This document shows, piece after piece, positions 8,622 through 17,014 of a stretch of 64,000 bases of DNA. The DNA is from Spirochaetota bacterium. GTDB lineage: Bacteria > Spirochaetota > Spirochaetia > Treponematales > Rectinemataceae. The notes below the pieces were generated by a model. The model searched no databases. It had not been told where the DNA came from and saw nothing but the letters and a program-made list of their open reading frames with translations. The stretch's first letter is position 1; every line of letters begins with the position of its first letter. The position numbers and the translations under genes were made by a program. Where the stretch lies: positions 1 through 64,000 of the forward strand of contig JAPLSO010000058.1 in NCBI GenBank assembly GCA_026398595.1, in the 5' to 3' direction.

Positions 8622-9854
8622 ATGATGTCCAGATTCTACAGGCATTTCAGGATGACGGAGGCCGACGCTGCCGAGTTCGCGGCCCAGAGGCTTACCCTGT
8701 TCGCGGGAGCGCGCCGGCTTGAGGCCAAGGAAATTGGCGACGGGAACATCAACTATATCTTCAGGGTGGTAAATCCTGAAAATGGCGTCTCGGCCATCAT
8801 CAAGCACGCCGATCTGGGGACGCGCTCGGGAACGAGGATCCTCGGCGTCGACCGCAGTCGCATCGAGGCCGAACTTCTCAAGCTTGAGGGCGAACTGGCC
8901 CCCGGCCTTGTGCCACGGGTATACGACTACGACCCCGTGATGGCTTGCCGGTCGATGGAGGATCTCTCGGACCACAGGATCCTGCGCTACGAGCTCATCG
9001 GGCACAGGACCTTCCCGCGCCTTGCCGGGGACATTAGCGATTTCCTGGTGAAGACGATGGTGCCGACCCTGGACATGGTCATGGACCCGATCGAAAAGAA
9101 GGAGCTTGTGAAGCGCTACATCAATCCCCGGCTTTGCCAGATTACGGAGCAGCTGGTCTATACCGAGCCGTACACTGGCAAGCCTGAACGGACCAGGGTC
9201 TTTCCCCCGAACGCCGAATTCATGACCAAGGAGCTGTTTGGCGATGAGGAACTCCGGCTCGAGGTGGCAAAGCTAAAGTACTCCTTTATGAACGATGCCC
9301 AGGCCCTGATCCATGGGGACCTGCACTCTGGCTCGATCTTCGTCACCAGGGATTCAACCAAGGTGTTCGATCCCGAGTTTGCCTATTTTGGGCCGATAGG
9401 CTACGATCTTGGGAACTTCGTGGGAAACCTCTGCTTCGCAAGGGCAAACGCCCAGACGACGATGGGGACAGGTCCTGCACAGGATGGGTTCATCGGCTGG
9501 ATCGACGAGACGATCGTTTCGACCGTCGATCTGTTCAAGAGGAAATTCCTCGCCCAGTTCAAGGCCTCGGTACGGGACGAAATGGGCATGGTACCGGGCT
9601 ATGCCGAATGGTTTCTAGACGGCCTTCTCGCAGATTCGGCAGGGGCAGCCGGACTCGAGATCAACAGGCGCCTCGTCGGGGTGGCTCAGGTAAAGGACAT
9701 AACGGGAATTGCCGACCCCGAGTTGAGGGCCAGGGCTGAACGCGTACTCGTACGGGCGGCCAAGCGGTACATAAAGGCAAGGGCCGGCCATGTAAAAGGC
9801 GAGGATTTCAGGACGACGATCGAAGAAGCGGCGGCCGCACCCGATAGCCATTAA
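8622..9854 (+). CDS. mtnK: 5-methylthioribose kinase-like sugar kinase (MtnK family)
   Basis: The 410-residue protein of the choline/aminoglycoside kinase-like fold matches MtnK. It has the catalytic motif HGDLHSGS (H231, D233), a metal-site DPEFAYFGP (D250) followed by YDLGNF, and typical length (about 400). MtnK phosphorylates the 1-position of 5-methylthioribose; close relatives accept 5-deoxyribose. The gene lies directly after the importer and before an aldolase and an MtnA-like isomerase. No MtnW/MtnB/MtnD-type genes are in the locus, so the product probably enters the aldolase (DHAP shunt) route, not the full methionine salvage pathway. Two adjacent ATG codons (8622, 8625) could start it, preceded by a G-rich ribosome site. 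Substrate specificity is inferred. Confidence 0.85.
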   Translation: MMSRFYRHFRMTEADAAEFAAQRLTLFAGARRLEAKEIGDGNINYIFRVVNPENGVSAIIKHADLGTRSGTRILGVDRSRIEAELLKLEGELAPGLVPRVYDYDPVMACRSMEDLSDHRILRYELIGHRTFPRLAGDISDFLVKTMVPTLDMVMDPIEKKELVKRYINPRLCQITEQLVYTEPYTGKPERTRVFPPNAEFMTKELFGDEELRLEVAKLKYSFMNDAQALIHGDLHSGSIFVTRDSTKVFDPEFAYFGPIGYDLGNFVGNLCFARANAQTTMGTGPAQDGFIGWIDETIVSTVDLFKRKFLAQFKASVRDEMGMVPGYAEWFLDGLLADSAGAAGLEINRRLVGVAQVKDITGIADPELRARAERVLVRAAKRYIKARAGHVKGEDFRTTIEEAAAAPDSH

Positions 9855-9888
9855 GGCGGGGCGAAACCGCGAGAAAGCGAGGAGCATC

Positions 9889-10536
9889 ATGCTGACGTTG
9901 AGGGAAATGAAGGAACTTGTCCTCGAGAATACCCTGCGGGCGTACTCGCAGGAGCTGTTCGCGGGCACGAGCGGGAACTTGAGCCTAAGGGACGAAGAGG
10001 GCAAGCTTGTCGCCATAACTCCCTCGTCCTTCCCCTATGAGAAGATGGGGCTGGACGACATCATGGTGATCGACCTGGAAACGGGGGCTGTCGTCGAAGG
10101 CAAACACAGGCCTTCATCCGAGTGGCGAATGCATACGACGATCATGAAGGGCAGGCCCGACGTACGCGGAGTGGTACACACCCATTCACCCTACGCGACG
10201 AGCTTCGCTGTCCTCTGTCGGCCTATCCCCCTCATTCTCATCGAGATGCTAGGCTATATAGGGGGCGACATTCCCGTCTGCGAGTTCGAGTTGCCAGGCA
10301 GCGAAGCTCTCGGCACAGACGTCGCGGCGACCCTGAAGAACCGCAACGCCTGCCTGATGCGCAACCACGGGGCTGTAGCCGTGGGATCCACTCTCGACCA
10401 GGCCCACCTGAGGGCCATTTACGTCGAGGACGCGGCCAAGATCTATTCCCTGGCCCTTTCGACAGGAGGGAAGGTGGAGCTGATACCGCAAGAGGCGGCC
10501 GAAGCCATGAAGAAGCGACTGGGATTGCCGGACTGA
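9889..10536 (+). CDS. Class II aldolase, candidate 5-deoxyribulose-1-phosphate aldolase
   Basis: The 215-residue class II (fuculose-1-phosphate type) aldolase has zinc ligands H97 and H99 (HTHSPYAT) and H160 (RNHGAVAVG), with catalytic E78 in SSEWRMH. GNLSLR near residue 29 matches the phosphate-binding GN-S motif. GAGGAG at 9879-9884 precedes the ATG. These enzymes cleave a ketose 1-phosphate to DHAP and an aldehyde. Flanked by MtnK-like and MtnA-like genes it fits the aldolase of the DHAP shunt / 5-deoxyribose salvage, yielding DHAP plus acetaldehyde (from 5-deoxyribose) or methylthioacetaldehyde (from methylthioribose). An L-fuculose or L-rhamnulose substrate is less likely because no matching isomerase is present. 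Confidence 0.85.
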   Translation: MLTLREMKELVLENTLRAYSQELFAGTSGNLSLRDEEGKLVAITPSSFPYEKMGLDDIMVIDLETGAVVEGKHRPSSEWRMHTTIMKGRPDVRGVVHTHSPYATSFAVLCRPIPLILIEMLGYIGGDIPVCEFELPGSEALGTDVAATLKNRNACLMRNHGAVAVGSTLDQAHLRAIYVEDAAKIYSLALSTGGKVELIPQEAAEAMKKRLGLPD

Positions 10537-10632
10537 AACAGGGCTTGGCGGGCAAGCGCTTAGGTGGAACCGCATATGCGCCCCGCATAAAGCACTCGCA
10601 GGGCCCAGCGCTACACAAATTTGGAGGATGCG

Positions 10633-11658
10633 ATGGAACGCCAAGATCATGACCTCGCCTTCATGCTCAAATACGAGAACGTGGCCTGGTACGAGGACAA
10701 CGCCGTCCGTATCTTGGACAGGCGGATCTACCCCGCGCGGATTGAGTACGTGACCTGTTCTACCTACGCCGAGGTGATCGAAGCCATCAGGACGATGGTG
10801 ACACAGTCGGGAGGGCCCTACATTGCCGCAGCGATGGGGATGGCCCTGGCAGCGAGGCAACTGTCAGCCGGGGGCGGAGACTTCGAGGCGGGGATCCGCA
10901 AGGCTTCCCGGGAGCTCTCCCACGCGCGGCCGACGACGGCCGAGAAGATGTCGGCCATCACCGAGGCTTGCGTCGATGTCGCCCTGGCGGCCAAGGCCGC
11001 CGGCAAGGCGCCCGACGAGGCTATCTTCTTCAACAACATCGAAGTGGTGAACCGGCGTTACGCCCGAAGCGCGGCGACGGCTGTCCATCTCGTCAACCAG
11101 TTCCCCGACAACGCCACGGTGATGACCCAGTGCTTCGCCGAGACTGTTGTTGGCATGATGCTTCGCGAGTGCAGAAGCCGCGGCAAGACCATCAAGGTGA
11201 TCTGCCCCGAAACCCGACCCTACTTTCAGGGCGCACGCCTCACCGCGAGCGTCGTTCACGACATGGGCTTCGACGTGACCGTGATCACGGACAACATGCC
11301 GGGCTATACGATGAAGGCGAAAAAGGTAGACGTCTTTACCTCGGCCGCAGACGTGATCTGCATGGACGGACACATTGTCAACAAGGTGGGCACCTTCCAG
11401 ATAGCCTTGGCAGCCCGGTACTGGGGCATTCCCTATTTCGTGACGGGGACGCCCAACCGCGAGCACCCCACGATCGACACCGTGAAGATCGAGGAGCGAG
11501 CAGAAAAGGACGTTCTGGAGGCGATGGGCGTCCGCACCGCGATGGAGGGTGTCCACGGCTTCTATCCTGCCTTCGACATCACGCCGCCCAAGCTCTGCGA
11601 CGGGGTGGTGACGGACAAGGGGATTTTCTCGCCCTACGATCTGTACGCATATTATTGA
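10633..11658 (+). CDS. mtnA: MtnA-like aldose 1-phosphate isomerase (eIF-2B alpha family)
   Basis: The 341-residue member of the eIF2B/MtnA family keeps both catalytic residues of methylthioribose-1-phosphate isomerase: C167 in TQCFAE and D240 in SAADVICMDG, followed by the family NKVGT motif. It would convert a 5-modified ribose 1-phosphate to the ribulose 1-phosphate used by the aldolase. The GGAGG at 10623-10627 places the start at ATG 10633; an upstream in-frame TTG at 10621 would put the ribosome site inside the gene. It is the last gene of the operon and no clear terminator follows. The sequence around the active site differs from standard MtnA (FAET in place of NAG), which may reflect another substrate. 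Confidence 0.82.
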   Translation: MERQDHDLAFMLKYENVAWYEDNAVRILDRRIYPARIEYVTCSTYAEVIEAIRTMVTQSGGPYIAAAMGMALAARQLSAGGGDFEAGIRKASRELSHARPTTAEKMSAITEACVDVALAAKAAGKAPDEAIFFNNIEVVNRRYARSAATAVHLVNQFPDNATVMTQCFAETVVGMMLRECRSRGKTIKVICPETRPYFQGARLTASVVHDMGFDVTVITDNMPGYTMKAKKVDVFTSAADVICMDGHIVNKVGTFQIALAARYWGIPYFVTGTPNREHPTIDTVKIEERAEKDVLEAMGVRTAMEGVHGFYPAFDITPPKLCDGVVTDKGIFSPYDLYAYY

Positions 11659-11945
11659 CAGCAAGAATCCCTAGCACCGCCTATATTGGATTTGAGCGCG
11701 CTTATATTGTTCAGCCCAAGAAATCAGCCGCCTCGATGAATCCTAACGAAGTTGTCATGATGTTAAAAACAGATATGGAAGCCTTGCCCTACATTTATTG
11801 ATTGCAGAGAAACGTAGGGCAGTGCTATTTCATCCTGAGTTTGGCGAAGCCTGTTCTTTCAAGACAGTCAGGCGTGACTTCCGTCAGCGACGTGCTATAC
11901 TGAAGGCATCCTGCCGTTCCCGAAGGCGGTGCAGAGGAGCCTTTC

Positions 11946-12296
11946 ATGAAAATCGTCTACATTGTCTTTGTCTTTATCGTAGCCCTGTTCGCGGTCATTT
12001 TCGCCGCCCAGAACGGCGCCGCCGTCACCGTGACCCTTTTCTCCTGGTCCGCGACCCAATCGCTCTCGCTCGTCCTCATCGTGACCCTCTTCATTGGCAT
12101 CGTCCTGGGCCTCCTCGTCGTGGCTCCTTCAATCTTCAAGCGTACCTGGAATTCAATGGGCCTGAAGAAGCAGCTGGAGATACTCGAAAAAGAGAAGGCT
12201 GATCGAAGCGGAAAGAGTCAGGCCGCCATCGAGCCTGAGGCTCCGACAGAAGCGGTTCCGCCGGAAGCCTCTAACAAGAGCCAGCCCAAGGCCTGA
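11946..12296 (+). CDS. LapA-family membrane protein (DUF1049)
   Basis: The 116-residue protein has two transmembrane helices (about residues 3-22 and 40-62) with the AAQNGAAVTVTLFSW turn typical of LapA-domain proteins, then a charged coiled segment and a Pro/Glu-rich tail. Related proteins act in envelope or lipopolysaccharide assembly; no specific role can be assigned. A -10-like TATACT at 11896-11901 with a weak -35 near 11874 could serve as its promoter. The 287 bases before the gene hold nothing else that I can recognise. Confidence 0.7.
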   Translation: MKIVYIVFVFIVALFAVIFAAQNGAAVTVTLFSWSATQSLSLVLIVTLFIGIVLGLLVVAPSIFKRTWNSMGLKKQLEILEKEKADRSGKSQAAIEPEAPTEAVPPEASNKSQPKA

Positions 12297-12313
12297 TCCC
12301 CGTTTCGGGCATT

Positions 12314-12346
12314 AAAAAACCCCGTTACAGCATCGAAGACCGGGGG
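12314..12346 (-). terminator. Probable terminator of tex
   Basis: On the minus strand CCCCG (12345-12341) pairs with CGGGG (12324-12320) and six T residues follow (12319-12314). It lies downstream of the tex stop. The loop of about 16 bases is long, so confidence is moderate. Confidence 0.45.
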
Positions 12347-12473
12347 TAGGATCGCCGCGGGGGTTGGGGGTTGCGGCAAAGGGTCCGGCTCCGAACACCG
12401 TATCGGGGCACCTTAACAATAGCAGAGTTTCGCTCTTTCAACAAGTGAAGAGGGATATACGCTGTCGTTTCCC

Positions 12474-14957
12474 CTACTTTCTGTTTTTAAACAGTTCGGC
12501 GAAGGGGTTGTAGGTCATGCCGTCGTCCTCACGCGGTTTACGAACCTCGCGAGACCCGCGATTGGGGCGGTCGAAGCGGTCACGCCGCTCGGGGGCGGGG
12601 CTCGGGGGACTGGGCCTGCGCTGACTGCCCGAGCCGCCTCGGCCCGCGTTTTGCTGGTCGTCGCGGCCGGCGGCTGGGGCGGGGCCGGAATCGGGTCCGC
12701 GGACGACCCGGACAGCTCGCCGCGGGGCTTCGAGCGGCCGGTCGCGGCTCGGCGAGCCTTGAGGCTGTGCTTGGGCGCCTGATCCTTGGGCGCGGACATG
12801 GGGCTCGCCCGGGGTCTTGAGCGAGAGGCCGATGCGGCCACGCGCCTTGTCCAGGCTGATGATGGTGAATTCCTTGACGTCGCCGACCTTGAGCAGATCC
12901 ATCGGGTCGCGGACAAAATGGTTCGATAACTCCGAAATATGGATGAGGGCGCTCTCCTTGATGCCGATGTCGATGAAAGCGCCGAAGTCAACCACGTTCT
13001 TGACCTTGCCGGTCACCTTCATGCCCTCGACGAGGTCTTCGAACTTAAGGACGCCCTTTGAAAGAATGGGGGGCGGGAGGTTCTCGCGGGGGTCGCGGTT
13101 GGGCTTCTTGAGCTCGACGATGATGTCGTCGAGAGTGGTGTCACCGACTGAGTACTTGGCCTTGAGGGCGACGCGCTGCTCCTTGACGGGATCGGCGCCT
13201 GCCTTGACGAAAGCGAGGATTTCACCGGCAAGGGCGTAGTTTTCGGGATGGACCCAGGTATTGTCGAGTTCGTAAGCACTCTCGGGGATCTTGAGGAAGC
13301 CCGCGCACTGTTCAAAGGTCTTCTCGCCCAGGCCGGGGATTTCGGTGAGCATGGCGCGGGAGACGATGGCGCCCTTTTGCTCCCGGAACTTGACGATTTT
13401 CTTGGCAAGGCCCAGGTTGACGCCCGACACATACTTGAGGATTGCCCAGCTGGCCGTGTTGAGGTTGACGCCGACGCGGTTGACGACGGAACCGACGACC
13501 TCGTCCAGGCGCTCGGTGAGCTTCTTCTGGTTGACGTCGTGCTGGTAGAGACCGACGCCGATGCTCTTGGGGTCGATCTTGACGAGTTCGGCGAGGGGGT
13601 CCTGGAGGCGGCGGCCGATGGAGATGGCGCCTCGAATGGTGAGGTCCAGCTCGGGAAACTCCTCGCGGGCAAGGTCGGAGGCTGAATAGACGGAGGCTCC
13701 GTCCTCGTCGACGGCGGTGAATTTGCACTGAAGGCCGTTCTCCTCGATGGAGGCGGCGACGACGGCTTGGACTTCGTGGGTAGCCGTACCGTTGCCGACG
13801 GCGACGATCTCGAGCTTATGCTTTTTAACCGAAGCCGCTATGGCCTTCTTGGCCTCATCGGGCTTGGTCTCCTGGTTGATGAGGAAGTAGTCGAGGAATT
13901 TGCCCGTCTCGTCGAGGGCTGCGCACTTGGTGCCTGTACGGATGCCCGGGTCTATGCCGAGCACGCGGCTTCCGCGAAGAGGCGGCTGCATGAGGAGGTT
14001 CTTGAGGTTCTCCGAGAAGACATCGATGGCGTGGGTTTCGGCGTAATCGGTGGCGTCGGAGCGGATCTCGCGGACGACGGCGGGTGAAAGCAGTCGGGCA
14101 AGGCCGTCCTCGATGGCGTCGGCGTGATAGACGTTGTGGATGAGGACCCGTTCCTTGAGACGCTCGGCGCCCCCGGCCTGATCGATGTCGATGGTGACAT
14201 TGAGGGCCCCTTCGCGTTCGGCGCGGTTGACGGCGAGGAGGCGGTGACTCTTGAGCGTGGAGAGGGGCTCGGTGTAGTCCCAGTACATCTGGTAGTTGGA
14301 CTTCTCGCGGGCGGCGTCATCGCCAATGCCCTTGGTGACGAGCCTGCCTGTCTTGAGGTACCATGACTTGATGGCTGCCCTGGCCTCGATGTCCTGAGAA
14401 AGCCGTTCGGCGACGATGTCCTTGGCGCCTTCGATGGCCGCCCTGGCATCGGGGACGGAAAGTTCGGGATGCTCGGCATTCTCGCAGATAAAGCTGGGTG
14501 CGGCCGCGTCCACGGCCTTGGCTTCTTGCGAGAGGATGAGTTCGGCCAAGGGGGAGAGACCTTTCTCCTGGGCCAGCATGCCTCGGGTCTTCTTCTTTTT
14601 CTTGTAGGGAGCCCAAAGATCCTCCAGTTCGGTGAGCGTACTAGCCTTGAGGATGTTGGCGTAAAGGGGCTCGTCGAGCTTGCCGAGGGCTGCTATGCCC
14701 TTAGTCACCTCGATGCGGCGCTCCTCCAGGTTCTTGAGGCTTTCGAACTTGTGGACACAATCGCGAACCTGGACTTCATCCAGGCTCCCCGTGCGTTCCT
14801 TGCGGTACCGGCTGATGAAGGGCACTGTGCAGCCCTCGGCGGTGAGGGAGATGACGGCCGAGACTTGGGTTACTTTGATCTTGAGGTCGGTGGCGATTCG
14901 CCCCATGATGGAGATTTCGTCGATGACCATTTTATCGATGTCGGGCAATGAGCTCAT
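12474..14957 (-). CDS. tex: Tex-like RNA-binding transcription accessory protein
   Basis: The 827-residue protein matches Tex. It has an N-terminal helical HTH region, a YqgF/RNase H-like domain (LGIDPGIRTGTKCAALDE, around residue 340), helix-hairpin-helix repeats (GLAKKIVKFREQKG, IPGLGEKTFEQCAGFL) and a C-terminal S1 domain (GMKVTGKVKNVVDFGAF). Tex binds nucleic acid non-specifically and influences transcription and RNA turnover. Compared with the usual 720-780 residues it has a tail of about 100 residues rich in Arg, Pro and Gly after the S1 domain. No good ribosome site marks the start; ATG 14957 is used, and 14930 is an alternative. It stands alone between the LapA-like gene and the lactonase. 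Confidence 0.92.
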   Translation of the reverse strand: MSSLPDIDKMVIDEISIMGRIATDLKIKVTQVSAVISLTAEGCTVPFISRYRKERTGSLDEVQVRDCVHKFESLKNLEERRIEVTKGIAALGKLDEPLYANILKASTLTELEDLWAPYKKKKKTRGMLAQEKGLSPLAELILSQEAKAVDAAAPSFICENAEHPELSVPDARAAIEGAKDIVAERLSQDIEARAAIKSWYLKTGRLVTKGIGDDAAREKSNYQMYWDYTEPLSTLKSHRLLAVNRAEREGALNVTIDIDQAGGAERLKERVLIHNVYHADAIEDGLARLLSPAVVREIRSDATDYAETHAIDVFSENLKNLLMQPPLRGSRVLGIDPGIRTGTKCAALDETGKFLDYFLINQETKPDEAKKAIAASVKKHKLEIVAVGNGTATHEVQAVVAASIEENGLQCKFTAVDEDGASVYSASDLAREEFPELDLTIRGAISIGRRLQDPLAELVKIDPKSIGVGLYQHDVNQKKLTERLDEVVGSVVNRVGVNLNTASWAILKYVSGVNLGLAKKIVKFREQKGAIVSRAMLTEIPGLGEKTFEQCAGFLKIPESAYELDNTWVHPENYALAGEILAFVKAGADPVKEQRVALKAKYSVGDTTLDDIIVELKKPNRDPRENLPPPILSKGVLKFEDLVEGMKVTGKVKNVVDFGAFIDIGIKESALIHISELSNHFVRDPMDLLKVGDVKEFTIISLDKARGRIGLSLKTPGEPHVRAQGSGAQAQPQGSPSRDRPLEAPRRAVRVVRGPDSGPAPAAGRDDQQNAGRGGSGSQRRPSPPSPAPERRDRFDRPNRGSREVRKPREDDGMTYNPFAELFKNRK

Positions 14958-15070
14958 GAAGCGATACGGTACGCAAAGTCGGGCATAATTGCAAGGTGCC
15001 CAACGAGGTTGCCAAATGAGGTCGTGTCAACGCGGCTGCCCGACGATGCTCCCTTCGCTACGCGTCGGTA

Positions 15071-16171
15071 TCAAGCGAACCTCACGCATACCGGCGTCGG
15101 GACGCGCAGCTCTGTACCCGTGAATTCGATAAGCCCGGACTCCTTGTCGACGGCAAAAAGGACGATGTTGTCCGTGTCCTGGTTGGCCACGAGAATCCAG
15201 TCGCCCGAGGGATCTATAGCGAAGTTTCTCGGCACGCCGCCTCGCGCGGGCTCGAAAGTCAGAAGACTCAGCTCGCCTGAATTCGCGTCTATGGCAAAGA
15301 CGGCTATGCTGTCGTGGCCCCGATTCGAGGCATAGAGGTGACGCCCTGAGGGGGAGATATGGAGGTCGGCGCAGCTGCTCTGCCCGGTAAACCCAGCGGG
15401 CAAGGTTGAGATTGTCTGGAAAGCCTGCAGGGTCTCGGTGCCCGAGTCGAAGAAGGAGGCCGCCACCGTCGAGTCCAGCTCGTTGACCGTGTAGGCGAAG
15501 CGCCCCGAAGGGTGAATTTCCATGTAGCGAGGCCCCGAGCCCGGCTTTGACGCCGAGCCGAAGCCTTCGTTGGGGACCATGGTTCCCGTGGCAGCATCGA
15601 AATCATAGGCGACCATCCTGTCCATGCCGAGGTCGGGAACGAAAACATGGCTGTTGGATGTATCGAAGATGACAGAGTGGGCGTGGGGTCCTTTTTGCCT
15701 GGCTGGGTCGACGCTCGAACCCTGGTGCTGGATATGGCAGACAACCGGCCCCAGGCTTCCGTCACCGAAAATGGGGTAGACAGACACCGATCCCGACATG
15801 AAGTTTGCCACGACCGCCCATCTCTCCAAGCGATCCAGCTCGACGAAGCAGGGGTCTGTTCCCCAAGTCAGCTGGTTATTCAGGTAGTCGAGTCGCCCCA
15901 TGGCCTCGTTTAAGGCGAAGGCGCTCACCCTCCCGCTCGCCTGGCCCTCTGTTTCCTTGAGTTCGTTGACCGCGTAGACGAATCTCCTGTCCTTCGTGGC
16001 GACAAGGAAAGAAGGGTTGACCGTCTCTATCGTAGAGATGAATCTGAAGGTCTTAGCCTCTGGGTCGAAGCGGAAACAATAGATCCCCGCCCCCTTTCCC
16101 TCGAGTATCCTTCCGGTACCAAAACGTATGGGCTGCGTATAGGTGCCGACTAAAACAATCCTCTCTTCCAT
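15071..16171 (-). CDS. Lactonase, seven-bladed beta-propeller (Pgl/YbhE-like)
   Basis: The 366-residue protein has repeated WD-like blades with recurring motifs such as PHAHSVIF, PSGRFAYTVNE, PSGRHLYASNRGHDSI and PSGDWILVANQ. This is the lactonase_7-bladed family that includes 6-phosphogluconolactonase YbhE and sugar-acid lactonases. It is cytoplasmic with no signal peptide. AGAGG precedes the ATG. It is divergent from the GntR/FCD regulator at 16337, sharing about 165 bases of control region. It sits beside a sugar uptake/dehydrogenase operon. A role in hydrolysing a sugar lactone made by the dehydrogenases at 21.7-23.7 kb is plausible but inferred. Confidence 0.75.
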   Translation of the reverse strand: MEERIVLVGTYTQPIRFGTGRILEGKGAGIYCFRFDPEAKTFRFISTIETVNPSFLVATKDRRFVYAVNELKETEGQASGRVSAFALNEAMGRLDYLNNQLTWGTDPCFVELDRLERWAVVANFMSGSVSVYPIFGDGSLGPVVCHIQHQGSSVDPARQKGPHAHSVIFDTSNSHVFVPDLGMDRMVAYDFDAATGTMVPNEGFGSASKPGSGPRYMEIHPSGRFAYTVNELDSTVAASFFDSGTETLQAFQTISTLPAGFTGQSSCADLHISPSGRHLYASNRGHDSIAVFAIDANSGELSLLTFEPARGGVPRNFAIDPSGDWILVANQDTDNIVLFAVDKESGLIEFTGTELRVPTPVCVRFA

Positions 16172-16220
16172 GTCTCTACCTCTTCAAAAATCCTCACGAT
16201 ACTAAACAATTATTCTCCAA

Positions 16221-16250
16221 TTGCCCTCAGCCGATCTAAAAGTATATACT
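16221..16250 (+). promoter_or_regulatory. Candidate promoter with palindrome between lactonase and GntR genes
   Basis: The perfect 10-bp palindrome AGTATATACT (16241-16250) contains a -10-like TATACT, and TTGCCC (16221-16226) stands 18 bases upstream. GntR/FCD regulators often bind short GT..AC palindromes, so autoregulation is possible. The -35 match is weak. Confidence 0.4.
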
Positions 16251-16336
16251 GGATCCACAGACCAAGACCGTGCTTCGGTCATCTCATCCCGGAAATACCG
16301 GCCATGGGCGATTCGATAAAAGGAAGGTCCTCCCGT

Positions 16337-17008
16337 ATGTCCGAAGAAATCAGGGCCCGCTATCACAGTATCCAGGACATCGTTTTCACAACCCTGCGGG
16401 ACGAGATTACCAACCACATACTCAAGCCCGGCGAAGCTCTCAACACGGTGGAACTTTCCAAACGCCTCGGGGTCTCCCGGACGCCCATACGGGAAGCCCT
16501 CAACCGCCTCATCTCGATCGGTCTCGTCGAAGAGACACCCCATCACTCACCCTGCGTAAAAACCATGTCGGCCGACCAGTTGGTCGAGATCTACTACATA
16601 AGAGCCGCCCTCATGGGAGTGGCTGCACGCCTGGCCGCCGGTCGCCTGGCAACGGAGCAGCATGCCACCCTCAAGGATCTCTGTGATCGCATGGAAAAGA
16701 TGGAGGGCAGCGACCAATCCAAATCCATGCTCGAGCTGAACAGGGAATTCCATTCGATCATCAACGCAGCGGCGAATTCGCCTCAGCTGGAGGAACTTCT
16801 GGAGCAATACTACTCCCAGTCCCGCCAGTACCGCGAACTGGCCCTCGGGCTGCCGGGTCGTTCGGTCGAAATCTGCGCCGAACACCGCAGGATAGCCGAC
16901 GCCCTCGCCCTGCGCGACAGGGACGAAGCCGAGGCCGCGACCCGCGATCACTACTTTAACACGGCGAAACGCATCGCCCTGGCCTTTGGCATCGACACGA
17001 ACATCTGA
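16337..17008 (+). CDS. GntR-family regulator with FCD domain
   Basis: The winged-helix domain occupies about residues 15-75 (LGVSRTPIREALNRL is the recognition region) and is followed by an all-helical FCD effector domain (residues 85-215) with metal-type motifs LNREFHSIIN and EHRRIADAL. FCD regulators usually answer to sugar acids or organic acids. AGGAAGG at 16321-16327 supports ATG 16337 (223 residues); an upstream in-frame ATG at 16304 would add 11 residues. The gene is divergent from the lactonase and convergent with mglC, ending six bases from it. It probably controls the lactonase and perhaps the dehydrogenase-mgl operon. Confidence 0.82.
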   Translation: MSEEIRARYHSIQDIVFTTLRDEITNHILKPGEALNTVELSKRLGVSRTPIREALNRLISIGLVEETPHHSPCVKTMSADQLVEIYYIRAALMGVAARLAAGRLATEQHATLKDLCDRMEKMEGSDQSKSMLELNREFHSIINAAANSPQLEELLEQYYSQSRQYRELALGLPGRSVEICAEHRRIADALALRDRDEAEAATRDHYFNTAKRIALAFGIDTNI

Positions 17009-17014
17009 GATCAC

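Noticed and set aside
8622..11658. Full methionine salvage pathway
   Set aside because: Kinase and isomerase are present, but no MtnW, MtnX, MtnB, MtnD or MtnE-like gene accompanies them; a class II aldolase is there instead, with short DHAP-shunt character. MtnB is also an aldolase-fold protein, but the aldolase here keeps the catalytic Glu of true aldolases.
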